From contig OZ026841.1 in NCBI GenBank assembly GCA_964023205.1, forward strand, positions 27,173,561 through 27,237,560: a DNA stretch of 64,000 nt. Reading direction: 5' to 3'. Origin of the DNA: Lutraria lutraria. Taxonomy: Eukaryota > Mollusca > Bivalvia > Venerida > Mactridae. Positions 10,793 to 22,687 of this stretch are shown in pieces. Position 1 is the first letter of the stretch. Every line of letters starts with the position of its first letter. The notes beneath the pieces were generated by a model. It did not search any database. It was not told where the DNA came from and was given only the letters and a program-made list of their open reading frames with translations. A program made the position numbers and the translations under genes.

Positions 10793-11910
10793 CAAGAGGG
10801 TCAAGATGACAATCATTGTTTGTTCATTAAAACATCTTTAAAAACCTGTGTCATGAGGTTTGTTGATATCAAGGTTTTCCTGTGATTTGACCAGGTGTCT
10901 TAGTGTCTGACCCATAGATGTTGCATGTCCGAACTTGTCCTACATATCATTATTAAGACAAACATTCTAACAAGGTTTGGTGAAGATCCAATCAAGTTGA
11001 CATCTGAAGTGTTAATAAGGTTTTCTTAAGATTTGACCTGGTGACCTGGTTTTTGACATCAGATGACCCATATTCGAACTTGTCCTCATTAAGAAAAACA
11101 ATCCGACAAGGTTTGGTGAAGATCCAATCAATACTGTGACATCTAGTGCATTAACATGGTTTTTACCTAAAATATGACCTGGTGACCTAGTTTTTGACTC
11201 CAGTTGACCCATGTTTGAACTCGTCCAACATATTATAATGACAAATATTCTGGCAAAGTTTGGTGAATATCCACTCAAAACTGTAACACCTACAATGTTA
11301 ACAAGGTTTTCCTAAGATTTTACCTGGTAGCCTAGTTTTTGACCCCAGGTGATTCATAATCAAGCTTGTTCTACATATTATTAACTAAAGACAAATAATT
11401 TGACAATGTTTGGTGAAGATCCAATTATAACTGTGAAATCTGGAGTGTTGACAAGGTTTTTACCTAAGATTTGACTGGTTTTTTATCTAAGATGACTCAT
11501 GTTTGAACTTGTCCAAGATATTATAACGACAAACATTCTGGCAAGGTTTCATGAAGATCCAATCAGAATAGTAACTTCTAGAGTGTTCACAAAGTTGTCC
11601 AGTAATTTGCCCTGGTGACCTGGTTTTTGATCCCAGATGACCCATTATTGCACTATCCAATCAAAACAGTGATTTCTAAAGTGTTCAGTGAAGGTTTTCC
11701 TTCAATTTGCCCTGGTGACCTAGTTTGACCCCAAATGACCCATTTATAATCGAAGTCTTCCGAGAATTTGTCAATATTAACTTTCTAACCCAGTTTTTTG
11801 AAAATTGAACTAAAAATGTGGTCCCTATGTGTTCACAAGTGAAAGTTGACGCTGCACAACATCGGACGCCAAACCATGACTGATCACAAAAGCTCACCCT
11901 GGGCACTTAT
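10793..11910. repeat. GAGGGTC/GAGGGCC-family element, core type C
   Basis: Starts AAACAAGAGGGTCAAGATGA and ends near GATCACAAAAGCTCACCC. The body is ~8 modules carrying TTTTGACCCCAGATGACCCA, GAACTTGTCCAACATAT and GGTTTGGTGAAGATCCAATC words, with anchor copies at 10975, 11111, 11258, 11408 and 11546 (spacing 136-150 bp). A fragment of the same core lies at 28948-29125. Minus-strand frames here are repeat artefacts. Confidence 0.8.
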
Positions 11911-12199
11911 TAGAGCTGAAAATCCATCTTTATAAATTCAGCATTTTACCAATATAATTATACAAGTTTTAGTTTATTTTAGTTTGTATTTACAATCATG
12001 GATGGTTTCAGATTTCGTAAGCATAGTAACATTTTACATTTTATGAAACATTCATATTATATGATGTACAGAATCAGAGGCTGAATAAACTCTAAATAAA
12101 CTTAGATGGACTTTTTTGGTGTCAAGGGAAACAACCTAGAGATAATAGGAGTGGCTTATTCTTCACGGAAATTACTTTCATTAGTTATTACATAATGTT

Positions 12200-12272
12200 G
12201 CCAGGCTACTGTGCTTGACTTCGAGTGCACTAGGCCTATGTCCCTCGGGATCATGAGTTCAAGCCCTAGACC
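12200..12272 (+). repeat. tRNA-like SINE head
   Basis: CTACTGTGCTTGACTTCGAG … GATCATGAGTTCAAGCCC shows box-A-like and box-B-like (GAGTTCAAGCC) RNA polymerase III promoter elements in tRNA order. No cloverleaf can be completed, so this is a tRNA-derived SINE or degenerate tRNA. Confidence 0.35.
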
Positions 12273-12367
12273 TAATTTTCTATGAGTACAAAATGTTTAG
12301 GTATGGTAATATTGGAGGTTTCATTCACTTACATAATCAATAACAGTTTATCATTTTGTGGTAACAG

Positions 12368-12500
12368 GTCACATGGAAATAAAAAACAGTCTTCAACTAA
12401 AGCTGTAAGCACAGTACACTTCAAGCATAAGGCTATGATTGGGAGATTTGGGCGAATCGTTCTTGATAATAAGCTACCAACACAGTTCGATGCCAATTAG
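12368..12500 (+). CDS. Candidate terminal exon, phase-compatible with 3019-3098
   Basis: After TTGTGGTAACAG, the frame SHGNKKQSSTKAVSTVHFKH then KAMIGRFGRIVLDNKLPTQF and DAN ends at TAG (12498-12500). The first base G would complete an ATG with the AT left by the 3019-3098 exon. Sequence past the stop stays open as SKSDSEQYKTIQGFK to a second good donor (AAG|GTAAAA, 12546), so the TAG could be either a true stop or a lesion in a longer exon (12368-12545). Basic and low-complexity at its start; no domain recognised. Confidence 0.3.
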
Positions 12501-12639
12501 AGCAAGAGCGACAGTGAGCAATATAAGACTATTCAAGGCTTCAAGGTAAAATTCTATTTAATGATTGTGTAGTACATAACATTCTTGTTCTTAGTTGATA
12601 GATTGGGCTGGTAAATTACTTAAATACTTATCCAGGATG

Positions 12640-13690
12640 TTACATACTTTGTTTGTCCATTACATACTTAATGAAGCACTTACATATTTGGAAACTTGCA
12701 TACCATGTCAGGAACTTTCATCCTTAGCCAGGTACTAACATTCTTCTTTAATTCGTTTTGAAACTCAGTAAGTCTGTTACATAGTTTGTTAGAAAATAAC
12801 ATACCTAGGAAAGCAATTATTGTATACTTAGTTACATTTCATATTTTTAATATGTTACATAAAAAGTGAGGCACTTAAATATTTAGTCGTTTTCATACTT
12901 AGTATTAAAGGTACTTTCATATTTTAGCTAGGCAATTACATCCCTAGTTAGGCACTTTACTTATTTGGTATGTTACAAATTCAATTCAGCACTTTAATAT
13001 AATGCAAGACGCAATAATACTTATTTAGTTTGTTACATATTTGGTAAGAAATGTACTTTTTGTCTGTTCCATACTAATTCAGTTACATATTAAGTCAGGC
13101 ACTGTTATGCTTAGACAGATACTTATTTAGTCAAGTCCTTATATATGCTAAGTTAGTCTGTTACATCCTATGTCAGGCACTCATATACTGATTCAGATAT
13201 TTACATTATTAATCAGACACTTATTCAGATGTTTAAATATTTAGCCAGGCACTTATATATTTATTCAGATACTTAAATATCAAGACATGCACTTATATAT
13301 TTATTCAGATACTTAAATATTAAGCCAGGCACTTACATACTTATTCAGATACTTAAATACTAAGCCATGCAGGCACTTACATACTTATTTTAGATACTTA
13401 CATTATAAGTCAGACACTTGCATACTTATTTTAGATACTTACATTATAAGTCAGGCACTTACATACTTAGTCAGTTTCATACTACGTCAGACACTGTATA
13501 CTTATTCAGATACTTACATACTTAGTAATAAACTTACATATTTAGTCAAACTTACATACTTAGTTAATCAGTTGTATACTAAGTCAGGAACTTAATACTA
13601 AGGCAAATACTTCCATTTTTAATCAGGCACTTATATACTTTGCCAGTCACATACATACAAAGTTAGTCAGTTACATAATTAGTCAGGCAC
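12640..13690. repeat. Degenerate ~20-bp minisatellite (ACTTACATACTTAGTCAGGC)
   Basis: Roughly fifty diverged copies of a ~20-24-bp word, variants of ACTTACATACTTAGTCAGGC and ACTTATATATTTATTCAGAT, run without coding content. In 13240-13460 the two variants alternate, giving a ~45-bp higher-order unit. Confidence 0.85.
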
Positions 13691-13872
13691 TTACACTCTA
13701 AACCAGTGGCCATCCTTAGGAAAGAGAAAATAAATGTGGCCTTTATTGACAGGTGACCTTTATTTGGAAGTCATTAAATTTGATTTAGATATTCAATGGC
13801 AGTTATTTAAAGAGACCCTATATTCAGAGGATGGCCTTTATTCTGGGGTGACCCCTTACACATGTTTGACTG
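13690..13872. mobile_element. Decayed pogo/Tigger-like MITE
   Basis: The right end GTTTGACTG|TA matches that of the 4943-5110 element, and the interior has the same GTGGCCTTTATT and GGATGGCCTTTATT words. The left end (CCAGTGGCCATCC) is degenerate. Inserted between minisatellite blocks. Confidence 0.55.
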
Positions 13873-14381
13873 TATTTAGTCAGGTCCTTTACTAACTTAG
13901 TTTATCTGTTTATACTTTGTAAGCACTTTTGTGAATAGATATTCCAACTTATATGTTTTCATATTTCGTCTAGTTAATGATCATTTAATTAACACAGAAA
14001 TTGTTCTTTTTATAGCATTGTGCAGAGAACTAAGAAATCACCCATTAACTGGATGTATGATCTGTAGAAAGCTGTGGTTGTATTGTTTTCCCATGATGCT
14101 CCTGTATTGATCTGATGCCTACCTGAGGGTATGTACACAAGTCTCAAGTATAGTTTCATAGACATGTCTTAGCTTAGATTCTATAATTGTTACTACGCAT
14201 ATTTTTCAATTATAATTAATAAGGGCTTATCTATTTGTCAAGTACATACACATGTTCTTGAACTAGATATTGTGTCAGCTAATGGATCCTCATAAAAGCA
14301 GGACCATGGTTGCATTTCATCGGAGTGTGGTCAGTTGTTTCCGAACATTATTAGTCAATAGTTCAAAGTTGATAATGTGCG

Positions 14382-14645
14382 ATTTTATTAAACTGTCAAA
14401 GCTGCATAATTTCACGGTCAATGCTTGCATTTATTTTTACCTTCAGCAAGGTAGTACCATACAATTACTTTGGTAATCTGTACTATGATTTTTGTTATAC
14501 CAGTGAACAAAAGTACAATTATGTATTCATCGATGACAACAAAGCATTATATAATGGTAAAAAAATAACTGTGGTATGAAGCTAAAAATAATCACATTCA
14601 TTGACCATGTAATTATTTAGCTTCGACAGTTAAATAAAATTGCAC
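14382..14645. mobile_element. Foldback MITE, copy 1 of 3
   Basis: ATTTTATTAAACTGTCAAAG … GCATTTATTTTTACC is matched in reverse at the other end (AGCTAAAAATAA … GACAGTTAAATAAAAT), giving ~60-bp imperfect terminal inverted repeats around ~140 bp of unique DNA. The same structure recurs at 18056-18313 and 19793-20056. Confidence 0.85.
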
Positions 14646-14674
14646 CACACATTACATTAAGCAACAAACAATAA

Positions 14675-15385
14675 GCCAGTCAGTCACATACCAAGTTATA
14701 TACACTAAGTAAAAACATACATCTAGCTAATCACTTACCAAGTTATATTCACCAATTAACACACAATTTACCAGTTATATACACTAATTAACATACAATT
14801 AACCAGTCAGTTACCAAGTTATATACACTTATTAACATACAATTAGCCTGTCAACAAGTTATATACACTAATTAACATACAATTAACCAGTCAGTTACCA
14901 AGTTATATACACTAATGAACATACAATTAGCCTGTCAACAAGTTGTATACACTAATTAACATACAATTAGCCAGTCACTACACAAGTTGTATACACTAAT
15001 TAACATACAATAAGCCAGTCACTACACAAGTTGTATACACTAACATACTATTAGCCAGTCACTACACAAGTTATATACACTAATTAACACACAATTAGCC
15101 AGTCACTACACAAGTTGTATACACCAATTAACATACAATAAGCCAGTCACTACACAAGTTGTATACGCTAATTAACATACAATTAGCCAGTCACTACACA
15201 AGTTATATACACTAATTAACATACAATTAGCCAGTCACTACACAAGTTGTATACACTAATTAACATACAATAAGCCAGTCACTACACAAGTTGTATACAC
15301 TAATTAACATACAATTAGCTGGTCACTTAACAAGTTATATACACTAATGAACATACAATTAGAAGGCCACTTACCTTGTCATAAA
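14675..15385. repeat. 44-bp minisatellite
   Basis: About 15 copies of a 44-bp unit built from CAAGTTGTATACACTAATTA, ACATACAATTAGCCAGTCAC and TACA. Copies in the middle (14940-15330) are nearly identical and those at the left edge lack one block. The GTCACTTAC words continue more loosely to ~15780. Non-coding. Confidence 0.95.
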
Positions 15386-15790
15386 CAATTAGCCAGTCAC
15401 TGACATTGTCTTATACATTTGGTCCATCACTTGTCGAATACATACTATGTATACCTAGTTATATCATTAACATTGTCACTTACTTGGTCAGATACTTACA
15501 TAGTTATATACATTTAGCTGGTTACTTAGCCAGTCACTTTTGATATTATAGACACAACCAGTCACTGATGGTGTATTTATGATAGGGTAAGCAACTGACT
15601 TAGTTTTTTACATAACCTATTCAAAAATGCTTGTTAAAAATATAGTTAGTCACTTAGCAGGTTATATACACTTGGTCAGATGTAACTTACTTTAGTCACT
15701 TACACTATGTCAGTTATATACATGGTCAATCACTGACTAAGTAAAATAGGGTAAGTGTCTGGTTAATTGTATATAACTATGTAAGCATCT
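15386..15790. repeat. Degenerate GTCACTTA-rich continuation of the minisatellite
   Basis: Loose repeats of GTCACTTAC / TTATATACA / TTGGTCA words with no fixed period; apparently an old edge of the adjacent 44-bp array. Confidence 0.5.
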
Positions 15791-16149
15791 GACACTTATA
15801 TAGTAACTTTCCTATAGTCTCATTGAGGTTAGACATGTCTTGCATAATATGGCTATTATAATTAGGATATTACAAGGGTGATAAGGTAACTGATTAAGAT
15901 ACTGGCTGATAGCTCTAGAAGTATACAACTAAGAAAATATCTGACATTTAGTTACCTACGTCGTCACAAGGGTCACTAGCAATATTGCTCGAAGTAATTG
16001 CTTCAAAATTTTAATACTACTGATTGGATTGGATTAAAAATTGTTCATTTAGGCATCATATGCCAGTGAAAAAATGAAACAATATTTGTCCATTGAAGCA
16101 TATCTGTATATCATATAGTTATCATAGTATCTACACTTAAGAAAACTTG

Positions 16150-17225
16150 TAAGTTATAATGTCCCCTTAGTAAATTATGTGTATTTTATATATTTTTTGA
16201 TATTCGGAGCTCAAACTTTCAGTGCATGACTCTATCAACAAAAATGCATTTTGTTGATTTTTACCATTATGCCTCCGTAGTTATAAAACATTTAATTTGC
16301 AAGTGCAGCACATAGAAGGTACAGTATGAATCTTCGAAATAAAATTTGAAATTGATAGAATGTCCATTGAGGAAAGGGCCTGCACCGGCCTTATTCAGGG
16401 AGGGCTCCCGTACTACTATCATTTTATGTATATCATTATAGCTGTCAAATGTATTGGGAATTCAGTCAAGCAATCATTTTCTTACAAACTTCAAAGATTC
16501 TGGCAATGTAGAAAAAGACATTAATATACTCTTATATTTTCCACTAACTAAATTTTCATGAATACATTTGACAGCTGTAATGACTTACTTGAAATGATAG
16601 CATAATACCAGATTGAATTTAATGAGTTGCTTTAAACCATAACTTAATTCACTATAAATTTTTACAATTTAATGACATTCAATACTTTTTGGTGACATTG
16701 GAGAAAACAATTGGAAGTTCTAAGATAAAAGTACTGTGTTGATTTTTCTTTTGTTTAATAAAGGTAGATATATCACTAAATACTGCAGCAATACAGACTG
16801 GGCACATTATAAGACATATCATAATTATTTTCTAGTAAATAATATTGCAAAATCATGTATAAAACTTAACCACAGCTATTTCATATGTTAACTTAGTGGT
16901 TTGTTTTTTATTTGATGTGTTAAGTAAATTAAATATCAATTGAAATCTAAATGTACCTGTAAGTACAGGACCTTCGCTGAATGAGGCCGACAGGGCTGGC
17001 CCTTAAAAAATTTCCTCAATGGACATCCACCCCATTTTGTTTTTCTGTAACGTGGCTATCGATTTAAATAATTACTTCGAAGATTCATACTTACCTCATG
17101 CAAATTAACTGTTTTATAACTATAGAAACAGGTTAAAAATCAATAGAACACATTTTGTTGATTATAGTCATGTACCTTATATGAAAAAAATATGCATATT
17201 TTACAAAGAGACGTTATAAGTTTTG
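16150..17225. repeat. 1.1-kb imperfect palindrome (~260-bp arms)
   Basis: The left arm (16150-16412) and right arm (16975-17225) are reverse complements with substitutions. Shared words are GTATGAATCTTCGAA, ATGTCCATTGAGGAAA, TAGTTATAAAACA-TTAATTTGCA and GGCC…CGGCCT-ATTCAG. The ~560-bp centre contains a second inverted pair, AGCTGTCAAATGTATT (16440-16455) and AATACATTTGACAGCT (16561-16576). It looks like a foldback element or two head-to-head copies of one repeat. No coding sequence. Confidence 0.8.
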
Positions 17226-17239
17226 TTAAGTTTATTTGT

Positions 17240-18050
17240 CAAGTGTATTTGTAAGAATTATACAATCATTGAATAAGTGTTCTTTATCAAATTTGGAGTA
17301 GTATATTTTTTGCTGTATTAATTGTGTATAAATAATTATATGATTGTTAAATAGAATATTTTTGATGTAATGTGATAATGCAATAATTTAGGGATGTAAT
17401 ATTTGTATGTAATGTAATATGTTTAATAGAATATTTTAAAAATAATGTGGTGGTGATAATTTAGGAACAAGATGTTGAAAATGAGATACACAAGGCTGAC
17501 TCTTACACAATTGGTGGTCTGTGTAAAGTGTAAGCACTTATAGAAATTTGGCCGTCTTTGTGGGCAAATTTTTTTCTTTTTTTTTTTTACTTCTGCTTTC
17601 TTCACTTCCTTATGATGTGTTAAGTTACTTTTTCATGTTGTAAAATTTTCTGCTTTTATTTACTTGTTTCAATTTCTTCACTTGATTTTAAAATGTACAT
17701 GTCTCTTGCTTATAGAATTTGTGTTAAAATTTTGTCATGAATAATAAAAATGCTAACAAAAGACCAAGACTAACAGTTTATTTATACACTTGTAATGATG
17801 TTATTACAAAAGTAAATCATATTAATTTTTTTATAATGATTATGCAAAACAACGAATGATCTTCAATATCACAATATATGGCCAGCAAATTCATGCTTAT
17901 TACAACGGACAAATATATTTCCAGTTTTCTCATAAAAGTTATAGACCTCCCGTAATATGTATGTCAAGTAATCCTAAACATGACCCTTTTCTAGCCAAAG
18001 TGAGTTTCTAAAACACATCACAATAGGGGCTGCAAAATAATAAACAACAT
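17240..18050. other. AT-rich DNA, only short homopolymers
   Basis: Contains poly-T runs near 17570-17590; nothing else supported. Confidence 0.4.
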
Positions 18051-18055
18051 ATTGT

Positions 18056-18313
18056 CATTTTATTAAACTGTCAAAGCTGCATAATTTCCCGGTCTAAACT
18101 TGCATATGTTTTTAGCTTTGGTGAGCTTCGATTACTTTCGTAATTCATATGATAAGATGTTGAATGTACAATCATGTATTTAACAATGCGCTACATTATA
18201 AAATATGAGGAATGGGACATTGCCTAATGATAAAACAAACAAAAACTACTGACTGTGGTATAAAGCTAAAAGTGAATGCATAAATAAAGTTTTGACAGTT
18301 TAATAAAATGTCA
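18056..18313. mobile_element. Foldback MITE, copy 2 of 3
   Basis: CATTTTATTAAACTGTCAAA at the left faces TTTGACAGTTTAATAAAATG at the right, with matching GCTGCATAATTTC and AGCTAAAAGTGAATGCAT inner words. Same family as 14382-14645 and 19793-20056. The terminal ~20 bp are almost perfect. Confidence 0.85.
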
Positions 18314-19144
18314 CTATAAAGTATAAAGAATACAAGTACAGTGTTGAGGATAGTTGCTCTAGAGAGGTTTTCGAAGGGAGTATAAACAATTCTCAGGCAG
18401 AAATTAAGAATTTTCAATTTTTTGCAAATTGATTATGCCTATGACAATTTCACATGTTTTTGTGTCAATGTCATTCTTGCATATATAATAATGCTCTTCC
18501 TTAGGAAAGTAATGTTGTACAATCCTCAATATTTATATAATAAATTCAATTACGGTACCCAGTAGACTTTCAGTTTAACATTGAGATCAGCATCAAGGAT
18601 CACATGGAGTCAAAAACAAACATACAATGTATATAAAACTATATCCTCCCCCCCCCCAAAAAAAAGTGGTGCGGGCACAAAAATGTACATAAAATAATTG
18701 ACATTCACAGAACATTTACAATGATGATCAGTGTGTGACTTAACAATCACTAAGGTGTAAAAAGTTGTATCTTGTCCCAATTTAAAACTGAATCAAACTA
18801 ACATGTAAGGGAAATGTTTCACTCAATTATGAATTCATATATTAATGATACAGAATGAATGAACTGAAAGAAGGCGATTACAAAATTTGTTGTCTAGAAG
18901 ATATTTCTCTAACTTAGCTGTTTGTTTTCCATTGTTGTGTTGAATGATTTCACAGTAAACCATACCTACATCCAAAATTGTATCCTGTATCACCTACAAA
19001 AACATCAAGATAAAAAATAAAACAGAAACAACTTCATACAGTTATATACAGTACAATAGACCTTAGTGTTTCTTTGTTTTATTGACATTATGTCTGAAAT
19101 AAACAACTTTTAGAACATTATGATTTAAGAAATACAAAAACACT

Positions 19145-19590
19145 GCAGACAGAACAAGATGCTGTGTTCAGTCAATGCATATGACCATGGTATGCTTGTC
19201 AAGAAAAAGTCCATTTGAACAATTCAAGTCCAAATCATGTCAAGGTCAAAGTGAGGTTGGTTGATATGGGTATATTGAGAATGTCATAGGCAACAACTGT
19301 ATAAGTATTCCAGTAATTAAGCAGTGTTGGTGCTAGATGAAATGGTAAAATCTACTTAACCTAGAACAGAATCATTCAAAGTCTAAACTAAATCAAGGTC
19401 GAGGTCAAAGTAAGGTTGGCTGGTATGGTTGGATTGAGAATGTCAGACAACAACTGTATTAGTATTCAAGTGTTCTTGTAATTACTGGTAAGCAGTGTTG
19501 GTGATAGATGAAATGGTAAAATCTACTTAACCTTGTATGGATGGACAGGACAATCACCATAAGTATGCCTCCTGCATCATACATAACAAG
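19145..19590. repeat. Tandem duplicate (~160-170 bp) repeat element
   Basis: GCAGTGTTGGTGMTAGATGA followed by AATGGTAAAATCTACTTAAC occurs at 19321 and 19493, and TCAAAGTRAGGTTGG at 19246 and 19405. It closes with GGATGGACAGGACAATCACC and CCTCCTGCATC. A third, partial right end (GGACAGACAGGGCTATCAC, TCACCTGCAT) lies at 19620-19730. Non-coding, unknown class. Confidence 0.75.
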
Positions 19591-19792
19591 TAACTGGATA
19601 AGTGTCTACATGAATGACAAGTGTATATAACTAAGTACCGGCTATTAACTGACTAAGTATTCAGGTGTTCTCAGGAAGGATGAAAGGACAGACAGGGCTA
19701 TCACTATATATCACCTGCATTATAGATGTTGTAGGCATAAAAATCTACATCATAGACTTCTTTCATACTAGGTTGACATCTGCTGGTACAAT

Positions 19793-20056
19793 GTGATTTT
19801 ATTAACCTGTAAAAGCTTAATAATTTCATGGTTGCTGAATGTGATTATTTTTAGCTTCTTGCCACAGTTGATAGTTTTTGTTTATTTTACTGTTAGGGAA
19901 TGTTCCACTCTGCATGTTTGTTGCGCATCATTAAATACATGCACATTTGACAACCGGTGAAACAAATTTTGAAAGTAATCAAACCTTACTGAAGCTAAAA
20001 ATAAATGCAAGCATAGACCATGAAATTATGCAGCTTTTGTCAGTTTAATAAAATCC
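19793..20056. mobile_element. Foldback MITE, copy 3 of 3
   Basis: GATTTTATTAACCTGTAAAA at the left faces CAGTTTAATAAAATC at the right. Inner inverted words ATGTGATTATTTTTAGCTTC and GAAGCTAAAAATAAATGCA match. Third copy of this family within 6 kb. Confidence 0.85.
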
Positions 20057-20059
20057 ACA

Positions 20060-20940
20060 ATATTTGGCTTTAAATTTTGATTATCAATTAACCAAGATAA
20101 AACAACAACATGAGGGTTGTTTATTTTCAACCATTAGCAACACATTTGTGTATGTCTAGTTCAAATAGAAACAATCATTGGCTTCAAGCTTAATTTTTTT
20201 ATAAATAACACAGAACTTTAAAGTTCAAGGCTTCATAATATTGTTTTTTAAGAATATATCTTGTAATAGTTTTCCTTGGTTCAATACTGTCAGATAGTGA
20301 TGTCAGTCAGTAATGACTGTTTTAAATCACCCAAGTTTTTAGTCATTATATTAATCTCATCAAAATTCAGATCATATATAAGACATATTATTTACTTACC
20401 AGCAACTGGTCATAAGATTTTCTTGGTTACTGCAGAACATTTTTCTTGGATTATCTAGAAAATAGAGAGAGAGAGACATTCAATAATCAGTGAACAAGCA
20501 GACAATCTTACAAAACAAATTTTGCATATCTGAAATCCCCACTAGAGCTAAGATGATAAATCTGGAAAATGAAAACCAGTCAACAAACTTTATTCCCTCA
20601 TTGGTTGCTTCGGCACAGTTTCCTGATTAAGCACCTGTCAATATTTTGCCCATTTCCGACAGGCCGGAATTTGATAAACTCAATGACTTCTAGCTGGTCC
20701 CGGACAATAGATTTTGGCCAGGTTTTACATCCATGTCACATTTAATAGACCAAGTAGGTTCTAGGGTGGGGATTTAGATGAATACAGTTGTCTCTAGGGT
20801 GGGGAATTGAACATAAACATTTTAGAAATGTCAAATTCCTTTGGGTCTGCGATATGACAGTTTTCTATAGCCGTTACTAGCAAGGTGCGCATGAATTTTG
20901 ATGCAGACCAAAGTGCTATGTTTTCCTACATCCACAATGC
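20060..20940. other. No supported feature
   Basis: AT-rich, with a short GA microsatellite at 20465-20476. Nothing coding or repetitive that I could support. Confidence 0.4.
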
Positions 20941-20945
20941 AATTG

Positions 20946-21284
20946 TTAAAGTCCCATAAGCTTATAAATTTATTGGTCGTATTAGCTTCTGTTTGTCCTA
21001 TAACAGGAATCCGGTGTGTTTTCCTCCCATGCATACTTTATTAAGCAAGAGATACTGTTTCAATATCATTGAAAAAAATACTATTTATAGAACAGCTGTG
21101 TTTTCTCGCAGACATGTTATGCACACGTCATAAAGTGACGTCAGGCGCTCTATTTATTTCCAGTTTACAAAGTGTTTTAAGAAGAAAAAGGGCTTGTTTC
21201 GTCGGCAATTATCATCTTGGGATAATATTAGCAATTACTTGTTTTTTGCATATTTTTTATAGCAAAAAGCTCATGGGACTTTAA
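20946..21284. mobile_element. TTAA-flanked MITE, uninterrupted copy (339 bp)
   Basis: Begins TTAAAGTCCCATAAGC and ends GCTCATGGGACTTTAA, so AGTCCCAT TIRs sit inside TTAA. A homologous copy in opposite orientation lies at 56194-60069, sharing GGAATCCGGTGTGTTTTCCT (reverse complement there), AATACTATTTAT, GACGTCA and GGATAAT words. TTAA target use is typical of piggyBac-type elements, but the superfamily is not proven. The short frames inside are artefacts. This copy preserves the empty site for the insertion at 56557. Confidence 0.8.
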
Positions 21285-21289
21285 ACTAC

Positions 21290-22500
21290 ATGTAGTTCCC
21301 ATTCTATGTTGCAGTGCTAGTCTTCAGTTTCCATTAGTACTTCCAGTACTTTAATTGCATGATGATCTCACTTTAGGACCAACAATGTTAGTTCATAAAG
21401 AATGATTACAGAAAGATTTACTTTAAGTTTATCAGGGTTGATATTTGACTATGTTACAAATTCATTCATTAAGGCAATAGTATAGTGGCATATTTCTGCA
21501 TAATTTATTTCATTTAGATTACTTTCGTGAAAATCTATCAGATTTTCATGATAAGTTTTCTGACTTTAAGGTGGGTCACAGGTTCCCTCCTCAAAATGGT
21601 CATTTTTTCTGAAGTCAACGCACATTAAAGACATTTTGCATTAACATCATTTAAGGTATTTGCTAAAGCAGAAATGATATATTCAAATGATATTTCCATG
21701 GGAATCACTAAAAAAGAACCACCTAGCAGAGCGGTATGTTTTTTTTGTTGATTTTTGCATTCATTCCTTCATTGCTCCATTAATTTCATATATTAAGTTA
21801 TGTAATTTATATAACTGCAATGCTGAATCATTTTCAAATCCGAAAAATACAAGAATGTTATATTTTGCCATCAATAAATCTTAAAAGACACCAATCAAAC
21901 TCTGTAGGGGTAGCAATTTACAATGCCAAAAAATGAGACATTTATCCCTCATTGGCATCAATACTGAAAAAACATCTAGATGAATCTTTTTAAAACGCAG
22001 TACAGATTCTTTAAACAATTTGAAAAACTTGAAAAAAATAAGGACACATGGTCACCGACTTCGTTTTCACAACAATGAAACTTATTTAAACCCATATTGG
22101 AAACCTGCGATGCACCTTATGGATCCCTATCTTCTAACCCACATACGTTCAAGTGGACGAAAAATATGAAAGCAAGGACTTATATACATACATAGAATTG
22201 CAACTTCAGTATTTACAGTTTGAAATGCACTATTTCTGAATAAAACACATTTATTTTCTGTATACAACAAACAGAGTTTAAAAAATGACCTGAAAAAATT
22301 TGCACTTTCTACACTTATATTTATTTTTTGGTTACAGCTGTCGAGTATCGGATTGTGGGGATAGATATTGTTTTAGCTATTTTCAGCAGTTGCGAATACA
22401 TGTATGTATATATGTCCTTGATGAAAGTGAAACGTTTTCTCACAAAAATTAACTCACTAAGTGTATGCAGAAATATGTCTCCATACAATAGCAATAAGAA
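21290..22500. other. No supported feature
   Basis: AT-rich DNA. Short frames overlap on both strands near 22321-22600 but carry no recognisable domain. Confidence 0.4.
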
Positions 22501-22504
22501 TTTA

Positions 22505-22687
22505 CAGCACAACCTCCCTACAACAGCCACCAATAGGAAGGACAAGGATGGCTATTGTAAGGAGGTGGTTGTTGTTGTGAGGAGGGTGAAAATAGAGTAA
22601 AACATCCATCTAGGGTGCTAGTATACTGGCTGTAATAAGGAGGTGGCTAATGTTCGGAGGTCACGACCATTCATGGAGGTTATACTA
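22505..22687. mobile_element. pogo/Tigger-like MITE (183 bp)
   Basis: TA|CAGCACAACCTCCCTACAAC at the left and GGAGGTTATACTA|TA at the right are imperfect inverted repeats next to TA dinucleotides. The interior repeats AAGGAGGTGG and CGGAGGTCACGA words. The right terminus is CTA, not CTG. Non-autonomous. Confidence 0.55.

Noticed and set aside
14017..14119. Exon bounded by TTTTTATAG and AGG|GTATGT
   Set aside because: All three frames contain stops and no domain is recognisable; could at most be untranslated.
14675..15385. CRISPR array (regular ~44-bp period)
   Set aside because: The whole unit is repeated with no unique spacers, and the DNA is eukaryotic.
22328..22600. Overlapping 90-aa plus and 74-aa minus frames
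   Set aside because: No domain, no splice context, and the plus frame runs into a pogo-like MITE.
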